Of a DNA stretch of 64,000 nucleotides, positions 52,729 to 61,408 are shown in pieces (the first letter of the stretch is position 1; each line of letters opens with the position of its first letter). The position numbers and the translations under genes were made by a program. The notes beneath the pieces were generated by a model. That model was not told where the DNA came from. It was given only the letters and a program-made list of their open reading frames with translations, and did no database searches. Source of the DNA: CAIKMD01 sp963740675 (GTDB taxonomy: Bacteria; Pseudomonadota; Alphaproteobacteria; ATCC43930; CGMCC-115725); contig CAVUFS010000005.1 of assembly GCA_963740675.1 (NCBI GenBank), positions 1 through 64,000 on the forward strand, written 5' to 3'.

Positions 52729-53157
52729 TCACTCCACCACTTCAAGGCCCATGGACCGCGCCGAGCCGACAAGCATCTGGCAGGCGCCATCAAGGTCCTT
52801 GGCGTTGAGATCGACCATCTTCTTCTCCGCGATTTCGCGGATCTGCGTCATCGTGACCTTGCCGACCGTGCCTTTGCCGGGGGTCTGCGAGCCCTTCTCG
52901 ATGCCCGCCGCCTTCATCAGGAAGTACGAGTTCGGCGGCGTCTTGGTGACGAAGGTGAAGCTGCGATCGCCATAGGCGGTGATGACCACCGGGATCGGCA
53001 TGCCGGGCTCGAGCTTCTGCGTCTGCGCGTTGAACGCCTTGCAGAACTCCATGATGTTGAGGCCGCGCTGACCGAGCGCCGGGCCAATCGGCGGCGAGGG
53101 ATTTGCCTTGCCCGCCGGCACTTGCAACTTGATGAAACCGACAACCTTCTTCGCCAT
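52729..53157 (-). CDS. rplK: 50S ribosomal protein L11
   Basis: 142 residues of the GTPase-associated centre and thiostrepton site. VVGFIKLQVPAGKANPSPPI and GPALGQRGLNIMEFCKAFNA are diagnostic. 11 bases after nusG. Confidence 0.98.
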   Translation of the reverse strand: MAKKVVGFIKLQVPAGKANPSPPIGPALGQRGLNIMEFCKAFNAQTQKLEPGMPIPVVITAYGDRSFTFVTKTPPNSYFLMKAAGIEKGSQTPGKGTVGKVTMTQIREIAEKKMVDLNAKDLDGACQMLVGSARSMGLEVVE

Positions 53158-53168
53158 CGCCTAAGCCC

Positions 53169-53702
53169 TCAAACCTTTTCGACTTGCGTGTATTCGAGCT
53201 CGACCGGCGTCGCACGGCCGAAAATCGACACCGCCACTTTGAGCCGCGCCTTTTCCTCGTCGACCTCTTCGACCAGCCCGTTGAACGAGGTGAACGGACC
53301 GTCGCAAACGCGTACCTGCTCGCCGATCTCGAAGGTGATCGAGGGCTTCGGCCGCTCGATGCCTTCCTGGACCTGCTTCATGATGCGGGTCGCCTCGCCC
53401 TCGCTGATCGGCACGGGCTTGCTGCCCTTGCCGCCGAGGAAGCCGGTGACCTTCGGTGTATTCTTGACGAGATGCCAGGTCTCGTCGGTGAGATCCATCT
53501 TCACCAGCACATAGCCGGGGAAGAACTTCCGCTCGGCATTGACCTTCGATCCGCGCCGCACCTCGACCACTTCTTCGGTCGGTACCAGCACTTCTTCGAA
53601 TTTTTCGCTCAGGCCTTTCTGCTCGGCCTGCTCGCGGATCGAGGAGGCGACTTTCTTCTCAAAGCCCGAATAAACGTGAACGACGTACCAGCGCGCAGTC
53701 AT
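53169..53702 (-). CDS. nusG: Transcription termination/antitermination factor NusG
   Basis: 177 residues. The NGN domain (MTARWYVVHVYSGFEKKVAS, FFPGYVLVKMDLTDETW) binds RNA polymerase and the KOW domain (EIGEQVRVCDGPFTSFNGLV) links to Rho or S10. ATG 53702 is the family start; the frame upstream overlaps secE. Confidence 0.98.
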   Translation of the reverse strand: MTARWYVVHVYSGFEKKVASSIREQAEQKGLSEKFEEVLVPTEEVVEVRRGSKVNAERKFFPGYVLVKMDLTDETWHLVKNTPKVTGFLGGKGSKPVPISEGEATRIMKQVQEGIERPKPSITFEIGEQVRVCDGPFTSFNGLVEEVDEEKARLKVAVSIFGRATPVELEYTQVEKV

Positions 53703-53706
53703 GTTT

Positions 53707-53907
53707 TCAGCTTCCGATACCCAGGACGAATTGCACGCCGCGCGCGAGCACTTCGTCGACGAGAAAAAAGAACACCGCCGCAATGATCACCATGGCGAAG
53801 ACCATGGCGGTCGTAACGGTAGTCTCCTTGCGGGACGGCCAGGTCACACGACCAACTTCCTGTCGGACCTGCCGCAGAAATTCGAGCGGAGAGGATTTTG
53901 CCATCAT
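53707..53907 (-). CDS. secE: Preprotein translocase subunit SecE
   Basis: 66 residues, single-helix form. The amphipathic segment EFLRQVRQEVGRVTWPSRKE is diagnostic, followed by one membrane helix (TTAMVFAMVIIAAVFFFLV). An in-frame ATG one codon later is equally plausible. TATATA at 53927-53932 may be a -10 element, but no clear -35 is present. Order tuf-tRNA-Trp-secE-nusG. Confidence 0.96.
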   Translation of the reverse strand: MMAKSSPLEFLRQVRQEVGRVTWPSRKETTVTTAMVFAMVIIAAVFFFLVDEVLARGVQFVLGIGS

Positions 53908-54016
53908 AAGCCGTTGGAAGGGGGTCTATATAGCCCCCCGGCAAGAATATTGCTAGCCCCTGCCCCACGATTCGGCAGGCGGATCGGTAGGTTGGCGCCC
54001 GAATTCGTGCGGGGCC

Positions 54017-54092
54017 TGGCAGGAGTGGAGGGGCTCGAACCCCCAACCCCCGGTTTTGGAGACCGGTGCTCTACCAATTGAGCTACACTCCT
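54017..54092 (-). tRNA. tRNA-Trp (CCA)
   Basis: A 76-nt cloverleaf with encoded CCA. The acceptor stem is AGGAGTG/CACTCCT, D-arm GCTCAATTGGTAGAGC, anticodon arm CCGGT-CTCCAAA-ACCGG with anticodon CCA, T-arm GGGGGTTCGAGCCCC. It lies between tuf2 and secE, the common proteobacterial position. Confidence 0.96.
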
Positions 54093-54206
54093 AAGCCCGC
54101 GGAACGCGAGGCCCGGATGCCTCTAGCCTTGAGCGAAAAGGGCCGCACGCGGCCGGGCCATGGTTCTATCCGCCGCTGCCCCGTTTCGCAACCGCCAAAG
54201 GCGGTT

Positions 54207-54602
54207 TCAGAGCACCAAAGACATCCCGTGGGTGACCATCAGGTCGTTTTCGCCCAGATTCCGCGGGTGAATATCGGCATTCGAGATAGGGCCGAAGCGG
54301 ATGCCGGGCCGGTAACCGTTGTCAAAGGCATAGGCGGCGGCCAAGGAAAGGCGCAGTTCGAAGGGACCGCCCAGGTTTTCGTACGATCCGCCGCCTCGCC
54401 ACCAGGCGCCGGGCCCCCGGTCCCCGCCGCGATCGGGCAGCGTCGGAGACTGGGTCACGATACCCAGCGCGCAGCCGGAGGTCGCCAGGGGCTTGGGTCG
54501 ATCGAGGTGCGAGCCGCAGCGCGGCCAGGATGGCAACCCAACCAGAGCTTCGCCCCCGAAGCCCTTCGTCGGCCTAAGCCTTTTGCGGCGGCGAGTGATC
54601 AA
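54207..54602 (-). pseudogene. Possible remnant of an acyloxyacyl hydrolase/PagL-like outer-membrane protein
   Basis: A 131-codon frame lies in the 566-bp gap between tuf2 and tRNA-Trp. Its last ~50 residues look like real protein (FELRLSLAAAYAFDNGYRPG then ISNADIHPRNLGENDLMVTH) and resemble the C-terminal strands of lipid A 3-O-deacylases, where HxSNAxIxxxNPG contains the catalytic His. Here that position reads GPISNAD, so the His is lost. The N-terminal half is not recognisable in any frame. I read it as a decayed gene; the match is from memory and modest. Confidence 0.35.
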
Positions 54603-54605
54603 GGC

Positions 54606-54633
54606 GTCGCCCCGGCGATCAAGCCGGGGCGAC
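54606..54633 (-). terminator. Perfect 11-bp hairpin after tuf2
   Basis: GTCGCCCCGGC and GCCGGGGCGAC form a perfect stem with a 6-base loop, 26 bases past the tuf2 stop. No T-tract follows on either strand, so termination is possible but not certain. Confidence 0.5.
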
Positions 54634-54658
54634 TAACCCATACCTGCGGACAGGTGAC

Positions 54659-55849
<1,191 letters not shown>

Positions 55850-55889
55850 CTCGCTATCCCTGTGTCGATGCCGCGCCGCCGATATGCGC

Positions 55890-55963
55890 TGGAGCGGGTG
55901 AAGGGAATCGAACCCTCGTCGTAAGCTTGGAAGGCTTCTGCTCTACCATTGAGCTACACCCGC
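55890..55963 (-). tRNA. tRNA-Gly (TCC)
   Basis: A 74-nt cloverleaf with encoded CCA. Acceptor GCGGGTG/CACCCGC, D-arm GCTCAATGGTAGAGC, anticodon loop CTTCCAA with anticodon TCC, T-arm AGGGTTCGATTCCCT. It lies 40 bases upstream of tuf2 on the same strand and is probably co-transcribed with it. Confidence 0.95.
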
Positions 55964-56152
55964 GGCCGGCCATGCTGTCGATCGCATCAGCACCGCTGGG
56001 CGTCGATATATCGCGAAACATCGCGCACGAAAAGGGTAGCGACCTTACCGCTTCGGCGCGGCTGCCGACGGTTGCTTTTGCGCCCCAGCCCGCCAGACTA
56101 CCCAGTGGCCGCAGATAACGAAATGACGGCCGGCTTGGGAGGGGTGGGGCAA

Positions 56153-57418
56153 ATGACCAAGGCGATTTTTCGCGCGGTCGCGATCGTGGCGACGCTGTTT
56201 CTCGGCGCGTTTGTTGGGGCGGGCATTCCGCCGGCGCGTGCCGCCGATCCGATCAAAATCGGTTTCAGCATGGCGCTGACCGGCGGCAACGCCGGAGCGG
56301 GTCAGCAAATTCTCGCCGCGCTGCAGATTTGGCGCGAGGAGATCAACGCCAAAGGCGGGCTGCTCGGCCGGCCGGTCGAGTTCGTCTATTACGACGATCA
56401 AACGAACCCGACGACGGTTCCGGGCATCTACACCAAGCTGCTCGAAGTCGACAAAGTCGATCTGCTGCTCGGGCCTTATGCGACCAATATGGCCGCCGCG
56501 GCGATACCGACGCTGATCGAGCATAAGCGTGCGAGCTTCGGGATTCTTGCCACCGCGGCAAACAGCCAGTTCCACTATCCCGGTTATTTCTCGATCAACA
56601 ATACGGGACCGGATCCCGAACGCGCTGTCTCGACTGGTTACTTCGAGATCGCGATGGCGCAGAACCCGAAGCCCAAGACCATCGCCCTCGCGGGCTCTGA
56701 TGCCGAGTTCGGCCAGAACGCACTCGCCGGCGCGCGCGCCAATGCAAAGGCTGCGGGGCTGCAGATCGTCTATGACCGCGCCTATCCGCCGCCGACCAGC
56801 GATTTCACGCCGATCGTGCGCGCAATCCAGGCGACCAGCCCGGACATCGTCTATGTCGCCGCTTATCCGCCCGATAGCATCGGCTTCATCCGTGCCGCCA
56901 ATCAGGTAGGTCTTAAGCCTAAGCTGTTCGGCGGCTTTTTTATCGGTGTCGGTATTGCCGCGATGAAGATGCAACTCGGCCCGCTGATGAACGGCATCGT
57001 CAATTATGGCGCGCTGCTACCGACGCCGAATGTGATGACGCCGGAACTCGACAGCTTGATGAAGAAATATCAGGAGCGCGCCAAAAGCCTCGGCATCGAT
57101 CCGCTCGGCTGGACTTTCGCGCCCTTCGGCTATGCCACCGGCGAGGTGATCGCCGCGGCGGTGAATGGGACGCAAAGCCTCGATCACGCCAAGATCATCG
57201 ACTATCTCCACAGCCATCCGATCAAGACGATCCTTGCCACGTTCAGCTTTGGCCCGGACGGCGAATGGACCACGTCCGACACGATGTTCTATCAGATGCA
57301 GGGTATCAAGAACGGGAGCCTCGAAGAGGTTGGCAATGTCGACCGCTACCCGATCGTCTGGCCCGACAAGCTCAAGACGGGCAGGCTGATCTACCCCTAT
57401 GCCGATGCGCAGAAGTGA
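56153..57418 (+). CDS. ABC transporter substrate-binding protein, branched-chain amino acid type
   Basis: Periplasmic type I solute-binding protein (LivJ/Peripla_BP_6), 421 residues. The signal peptide ends at ARA-ADP, and the mature start ADPIKIGFSMALTGGNAGAG is typical, as are QIWREEINAKGGLLGRPVEF and DLLLGPYATNMAAAAIPTLI. ATG 56153 follows GGGAGG; ATG 56123 is an alternative. No permease or ATPase genes are nearby, so it is an orphan receptor. It stands on the opposite strand between tRNA-Gly and tRNA-Tyr, suggesting insertion into a tRNA-tuf block. Confidence 0.88.
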   Translation: MTKAIFRAVAIVATLFLGAFVGAGIPPARAADPIKIGFSMALTGGNAGAGQQILAALQIWREEINAKGGLLGRPVEFVYYDDQTNPTTVPGIYTKLLEVDKVDLLLGPYATNMAAAAIPTLIEHKRASFGILATAANSQFHYPGYFSINNTGPDPERAVSTGYFEIAMAQNPKPKTIALAGSDAEFGQNALAGARANAKAAGLQIVYDRAYPPPTSDFTPIVRAIQATSPDIVYVAAYPPDSIGFIRAANQVGLKPKLFGGFFIGVGIAAMKMQLGPLMNGIVNYGALLPTPNVMTPELDSLMKKYQERAKSLGIDPLGWTFAPFGYATGEVIAAAVNGTQSLDHAKIIDYLHSHPIKTILATFSFGPDGEWTTSDTMFYQMQGIKNGSLEEVGNVDRYPIVWPDKLKTGRLIYPYADAQK

Positions 57419-57473
57419 GAATTTGGAGGCGGGTGGCCTGGGCTAGGCCCTCCTCCGCCAAGGCTTCGGAGGG

Positions 57474-57534
57474 CATCCTGCTTCGCGATTGCCTGTGGAC
57501 AATCCTGCGAAGCGCGTCAGCGCGAAGCAGGATG
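57474..57534. repeat. 14-bp inverted repeat abutting tRNA-Tyr
   Basis: CATCCTGCTTCGCG (57474-57487) and its exact reverse complement CGCGAAGCAGGATG (57521-57534) bracket 33 bases. The right arm touches the 3' CCA of tRNA-Tyr. Just to the left, CCTCCG-CCAAGGCTT-CGGAGG forms another small hairpin. This looks like a REP-type intergenic palindrome; I cannot say how many copies the genome has. Confidence 0.55.
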
Positions 57535-57618
57535 GTGGTGGGGGAAGGATTCGAACCTTCGAAGACCGAAGTCGCCAGATTTACAGTCTGGTGCGTTTGA
57601 CCGCTCCGCAACCCCACC
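57533..57618 (-). tRNA. tRNA-Tyr (GTA)
   Basis: An 86-nt class II tRNA with encoded CCA. Acceptor GGTGGGG/CCCCACC, anticodon arm CCAGA-CTGTAAA-TCTGG with anticodon GTA, long variable arm around GACTTCGGTC, T-arm GAAGGTTCGAATCCTTC. Confidence 0.96.
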
Positions 57619-57763
57619 TAAGGCACGCCCAAGCGGCCGGCGGTCTTACAAAAAACAGCGCTGCGGCGTCAACCTCGGCGCAGCATTTCGGGGTGGCATT
57701 TCGCGCCGGATTTGCTCTACTCAGGCGCTCAAGAATACGTCCAAAAGCCAGGAGCGAACGCTG

Positions 57764-58324
57764 ATGAGTCGGTTCCCTGAGATCACACCCAACGCTTATA
57801 CCGATGAGCAGAGCGAGCTTGCCGAGCGGGTCGCGGGCTCGCGCGGCGGCATGCGCGGTCCCTTCGTTCCGGCGCTCCACAGCCCCGGCATCCTGCGCGC
57901 GATCGAGGCGACCGGCGCCTATGTGCGTTTCGAGAACTCGCTGTCCGAAGATCTGAAAGAGCTGGCGACCATCATCGTGGGCCGTTTCTGGGGTGCGCAA
58001 TATGAGTGGTATGCGCATGCCAATCTCGCGCTCAAGGCGGGTGTCGATCCGGCGATCGTCGAAGCGATCCGCAAAGGCGAGGCGCCGAAGAATCTGACCC
58101 CGGCGCAGGCCGCGGTTTATAATTTCTGCGTCGAGCTCAACGGCACGCACAACGTCAGCGATCAGACCTTCGAGGCCGTGCGCTCGCGCTTCGGCACGCG
58201 TGGCGTGATGGACCTTATCGGGATCAACGGGCATTACAGCATGATCTCGATGATCCTCAATGTCGCGCGCGTGCCGACGCCCGACGGCTCGGTGCCGCTG
58301 CAACCGTTGAAGCACAAGCGTTAG
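57764..58324 (+). CDS. Carboxymuconolactone decarboxylase family protein
   Basis: 186-residue protein of the CMD/AhpD-like superfamily. The characteristic helix region is LKELATIIVGRFWGAQYEWYAHANLALKAG (split here: ELATIIVGRFWGAQYEWYAH, then ANLALKAGVDPAIV), with Glu and His of the CMD site but no CxxC, so it is not a peroxidase of the AhpD kind. AGGAG lies 8 bases before ATG 57764. Substrate unknown. It precedes rlmB by 8 bases on the same strand. Confidence 0.85.
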   Translation: MSRFPEITPNAYTDEQSELAERVAGSRGGMRGPFVPALHSPGILRAIEATGAYVRFENSLSEDLKELATIIVGRFWGAQYEWYAHANLALKAGVDPAIVEAIRKGEAPKNLTPAQAAVYNFCVELNGTHNVSDQTFEAVRSRFGTRGVMDLIGINGHYSMISMILNVARVPTPDGSVPLQPLKHKR

Positions 58325-58332
58325 GAAAACCG

Positions 58333-59181
58333 ATGGCGCCGCGGCGCCGCAATTCTCATCAGCGGCACGATCAGCGGCATCCCGGAACGCGCGAGCAGCG
58401 CGACGCGGCGCCGATATCGGCAAAGGGCACGCAATTCGTCTATGGCCGCCACGCTGTGACGGCGGCGCTCGCCAATCCGCTGCGTGTGGTGCAGCGCTTC
58501 CTCTGCCTGCGTGAGAATATCGAGGAAGCGGCGTTGCTTCTCGCCGAAGCGCGCGCCGCCGAGCGCCCGCCCCGGCCCGAGCCGGTCGAGCGCCGCGCGC
58601 TCGAGATGCTGCTGCCGCACGACGCCGTGCATCAAGGCCTGGTGCTCGAGGCAAAACCCCTCGCCGAACCCGAGCTCGACGACGTACTCGCCGCGCTGCC
58701 GAGCGAGGGCGAGCCGCATATCCTTTTATTGCTCGATCAGGTGACCGATCCGCACAATGTCGGCGCGATCCTGCGCTCGGCCGCGGCTTTCGCGGCGCTG
58801 GCGGTGATCGTGCCCGAGCACGGCGCACCACCGGTGACCGGCGCACTCGCCAAAGCCGCATCGGGCGCACTCGAGACCGTGCCGCTCGTTCGCGTCACCA
58901 ACCTTGCGCGCACCATCGAGCGGCTGAAGACCGAAGGCTTCTGGTGTGTCGGCCTCGACAGCGACGCCTCCGAGTCGCTCACCAAGATCGAATTACCCGC
59001 ACGGATCGCGCTGGCGCTCGGCGCGGAGGGCGCCGGGCTGCGGCGGCTGGTGCGCGAGCAATGCGATTACCTCGCCAAATTGCCGGTGCGCGGCGCGCTT
59101 CATTCGCTCAACGTCTCGAATGCTGCGGCCGTCGCCCTCTATGCCCTGACCCAGAAAGCAGGCACTCAGCGCAGCAAGTGA
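58333..59181 (+). CDS. rlmB: TrmH/RlmB-family 2'-O-ribose RNA methyltransferase
   Basis: 282-residue SPOUT methyltransferase. The N-terminal substrate-binding domain starts FVYGRHAVTAALANPLRVVQ; the knotted domain has LLLDQVTDPHNVGAILRSAA, ALALGAEGAGLRRLVREQCD and LHSLNVSNAAAVALYAL, the three SPOUT motifs. This subfamily methylates G2251 of 23S rRNA in E. coli. A basic, poorly conserved N-terminal stretch of about 30 residues precedes the domain. Its 3' end overlaps the convergent DUF3096 gene by 16 bases. Confidence 0.9.
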   Translation: MAPRRRNSHQRHDQRHPGTREQRDAAPISAKGTQFVYGRHAVTAALANPLRVVQRFLCLRENIEEAALLLAEARAAERPPRPEPVERRALEMLLPHDAVHQGLVLEAKPLAEPELDDVLAALPSEGEPHILLLLDQVTDPHNVGAILRSAAAFAALAVIVPEHGAPPVTGALAKAASGALETVPLVRVTNLARTIERLKTEGFWCVGLDSDASESLTKIELPARIALALGAEGAGLRRLVREQCDYLAKLPVRGALHSLNVSNAAAVALYALTQKAGTQRSK

Positions 59182-59315
59182 GGCCAGAGGCCCGTCGCGC
59201 CGACGATGATCAGGTAGATCGCGACGACATAGTTGAGCAGCCGCGGCACGGCCAGAATGAGAATCCCGCCAACCAAGGCGACGAGCGGCGTAATCAAAAC
59301 GACATTAAAGCCCAT
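59166..59315 (-). CDS. DUF3096 family small membrane protein
   Basis: A 49-residue membrane peptide. ATG 59315 opens MGFNVVLITPLVALVGGILI, then LAVPRLLNYVVAIYLIIVGA and a short end TGLWPHLLR. Two hydrophobic segments joined by PRLLNY are the hallmark of DUF3096, whose function is unknown. The last 16 bases overlap the end of the convergent rlmB gene. Confidence 0.85.
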   Translation of the reverse strand: MGFNVVLITPLVALVGGILILAVPRLLNYVVAIYLIIVGATGLWPHLLR

Positions 59316-59436
59316 GCTTCTTCTCTCCGCTGCAAGGTGCGCCACAGTGGCGGCCCATGCGCGCTCTATCTCGGCGCGCTTTCAGGAAAATCTTAGGCGA
59401 ATTGAGGGAAACTTCGTGCCCGGCGACGACAGGAGC

Positions 59437-59685
59437 TCATGGCTGCACGCAGGTGTACGAAACGAAAGTATCGCCGGTTGAGGCATCACCAATACCTGCA
59501 ACCGCCTTACGTCCGTATTGAGCGCAGAATTTATCCGCCGCGGCATCCGCTTCGCTCGATTTCGCCGTGGCCTGGCTATAACGAACGACGACACCCTGCT
59601 CCGAGCCGTTGAGCAGAATCGGCGGCGAGCCGCATGCGGTGAGCAGCAGAGCGAGACCGAGCGGAAAGATGCACAGCGCTTTCAT
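59437..59685 (-). CDS. Small lipoprotein of unknown function
   Basis: 82 residues. A signal peptide with lipobox LLTAC places the lipidated Cys at 18. The mature part has GVVVRYSQATAKSSEADAAA and ends DTFVSYTCVQP; two Cys (CAQYG and TCVQP) could form a disulfide. Similar short lipoproteins occur in many alphaproteobacteria but I know of no function. 118 bases of noncoding DNA separate it from the DUF3096 start. Confidence 0.7.
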   Translation of the reverse strand: MKALCIFPLGLALLLTACGSPPILLNGSEQGVVVRYSQATAKSSEADAAADKFCAQYGRKAVAGIGDASTGDTFVSYTCVQP

Positions 59686-59839
59686 ACCCGAAGTGTAATC
59701 GCCGCCGATGCGCGCGCCAAGATCGTGCTAGCGCGGCAAGATCGCTCAGGGCTCGGCGTCAGCGACCGGCACGCCAGCGCAGCAGCCACCATTCGATAGC
59801 AGTGCTAGACTCGACCCACTGTCACACGGGGGCAAGGCG

Positions 59840-60799
59840 ATGGGTTGGGCGTATTCGCAAGGGCTGCACGATATCGGCAATGGCTGCTACGCCTATCTTC
59901 AGCCCAACGGGACCTGGGGCTGGAGCAATGCCGGTCTGGTGACGGATAGCGGGCAAACGCTGCTCGTCGATACACTGATGGATTTGAAGCTGACGCGCGT
60001 GATGCTGGAGCGCATGCGCGCCGCCGTTCCCGCGTCCGCGCGCATCGACCTGCTGTTCAATACACACGGCAATCCCGATCATTATTTCGGCAATGAGCTG
60101 GCGGGCGCGGCGACGATCGTCGCGACCGAGCACTGCGCCGCCGAGATCAAGGCCACCAGGCCCGAGATGCTGGCAGCCATGATGGCCAATTGGCGGATGC
60201 TCGGCCAAGGCGCCGCCTTCGCGTATGAGGTGATGGGCGGATTCGATTTCACCGGCATCACGCTGACGCCGCCGACACGCACCTTTCACGGCGCGCTGAC
60301 GCTCAGTATCGGGCGAAAAGAGGTCCAGCTCATCGAGGTTGGTCCGGCACACACGAAAGGCGACGCGATCGCCTATTTGCCGGCAGAGCGGACCGTCTTC
60401 ACCGGCGATATTTTATTCATCGGCAGCCACCCCATCATGTGGGCCGGTCCCGTCAGCAATTGGATCGCGGCGTGCGAGCGCATCCTCGCGCTCGATGTCG
60501 ATATCGTCGTGCCGGGCCACGGCCCCATCACCGATAAGGACGGCGTGCGCGAGACACGGGATTATTTCCGCTGGCTCGAAAGCGAGGTCCGGCAACGCTG
60601 GCAGGTAAAAATGCCGGCCGAAGCAGCGGCGCGCGAGCTCGCGCAGGCGCGGTATACGCAATGGCTCGACCGCGAGCGCATGGCTTCCAACGTCCGCGCG
60701 CTCTATCGCGAGTTCGACAAGCAGACCGGCGAGCCCAACGTGCTCGAGGAATTCGCGGCGATGGCGCGTCTCCACGCCGAGCTTAAGCACGGCACGTAA
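59840..60799 (+). CDS. MBL-fold metallo-hydrolase with HxNxDH variant motif
   Basis: 319 residues. The metallo-beta-lactamase fold is evident from NTHGNPDHYFGN (74-85), VGPAHTKGDAIAYL, VFTGDILFIGSHPI and VPGHGPITD. The first metal motif has H76, D80 and H81, but the second His of HxHxDH is Asn78. The same H-x-N-x-DH arrangement occurs in other uncharacterised MBL subfamilies, so it is more likely a variant site than damage. The C-terminal helical part (about 240-319) is unusual for simple hydrolases. Substrate unknown. Confidence 0.88.
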   Translation: MGWAYSQGLHDIGNGCYAYLQPNGTWGWSNAGLVTDSGQTLLVDTLMDLKLTRVMLERMRAAVPASARIDLLFNTHGNPDHYFGNELAGAATIVATEHCAAEIKATRPEMLAAMMANWRMLGQGAAFAYEVMGGFDFTGITLTPPTRTFHGALTLSIGRKEVQLIEVGPAHTKGDAIAYLPAERTVFTGDILFIGSHPIMWAGPVSNWIAACERILALDVDIVVPGHGPITDKDGVRETRDYFRWLESEVRQRWQVKMPAEAAARELAQARYTQWLDRERMASNVRALYREFDKQTGEPNVLEEFAAMARLHAELKHGT

Positions 60800-60883
60800 T
60801 CCCGTCCTCCTGCTTCGAACGAAGACTTTAAACCATTCCTGCGACCGGTACGGCAGTTTGGTCACCGACGCGTATATCCGCGC

Positions 60884-61138
60884 CGCCTATCTGACGGTGG
60901 CACTCAGCTAGGGCGACAGCCGATCTTCGCTTTCGACAATTCCCACCGCCATCTTCAGATGCTGCAACGGACCGCGGCCGGCGACCGCGCGCGCTTCGTG
61001 GTCTTCGTGCACCACACCGATCCTGTCCGCGAATACGCTTATGACCGGCAGTCGCATATTGGCAAGCTCGACAAGGCGCTCGACGAAGGCTTGGTACGGA
61101 ACTGGACGATCAACGATCTTCCCTCCGAAACCAGGTAG
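60884..61138 (+). pseudogene. HAD-hydrolase C-terminal remnant
   Basis: An 84-codon open stretch without start, ending in TAG 61136-61138. LGRQPIFAFDNSHRHLQMLQ, TAAGDRARFVVFVHHTDPVR and EYAYDRQSHIGKLDKALDEG match the end of a haloacid-dehalogenase-like phosphatase, where the usual motif is GNSDGDLQML. Here the metal-binding Asp residues of that motif are replaced (DNSHRH), so this is a dead fragment. Nothing upstream of 60884 continues it in any frame that I can see. Confidence 0.6.
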
Positions 61139-61408
61139 GTAAATCACACTTTCTCCAGTCCGCCGGGGCGCCAGGGTTCCTTAGATACCCGGCAACGGCA
61201 GGACGCCTACGCCATCATCAAGCCCTGATCTACCGAATCAACCCGATGGGCGGACATGTCACCAGCCGCTAGCGTCGCCTGACGTCACAGCCCCCGCTGA
61301 CTGGACGCCGAAATTCATTAATTCGATCAGCTCCTGGGCAGACACTTTTTGAGTAAGCGATATGAACGAACAGCGCGATCAAACACCGGCGGCAACACGG
61401 AGCGGGCT

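Noticed and set aside
54191..54208. Hairpin AACCGCC-AAA-GGCGGTT as a terminator upstream of tRNA-Trp
   Set aside because: The stem is short and no T-tract follows on either strand, so I did not list it as a feature.
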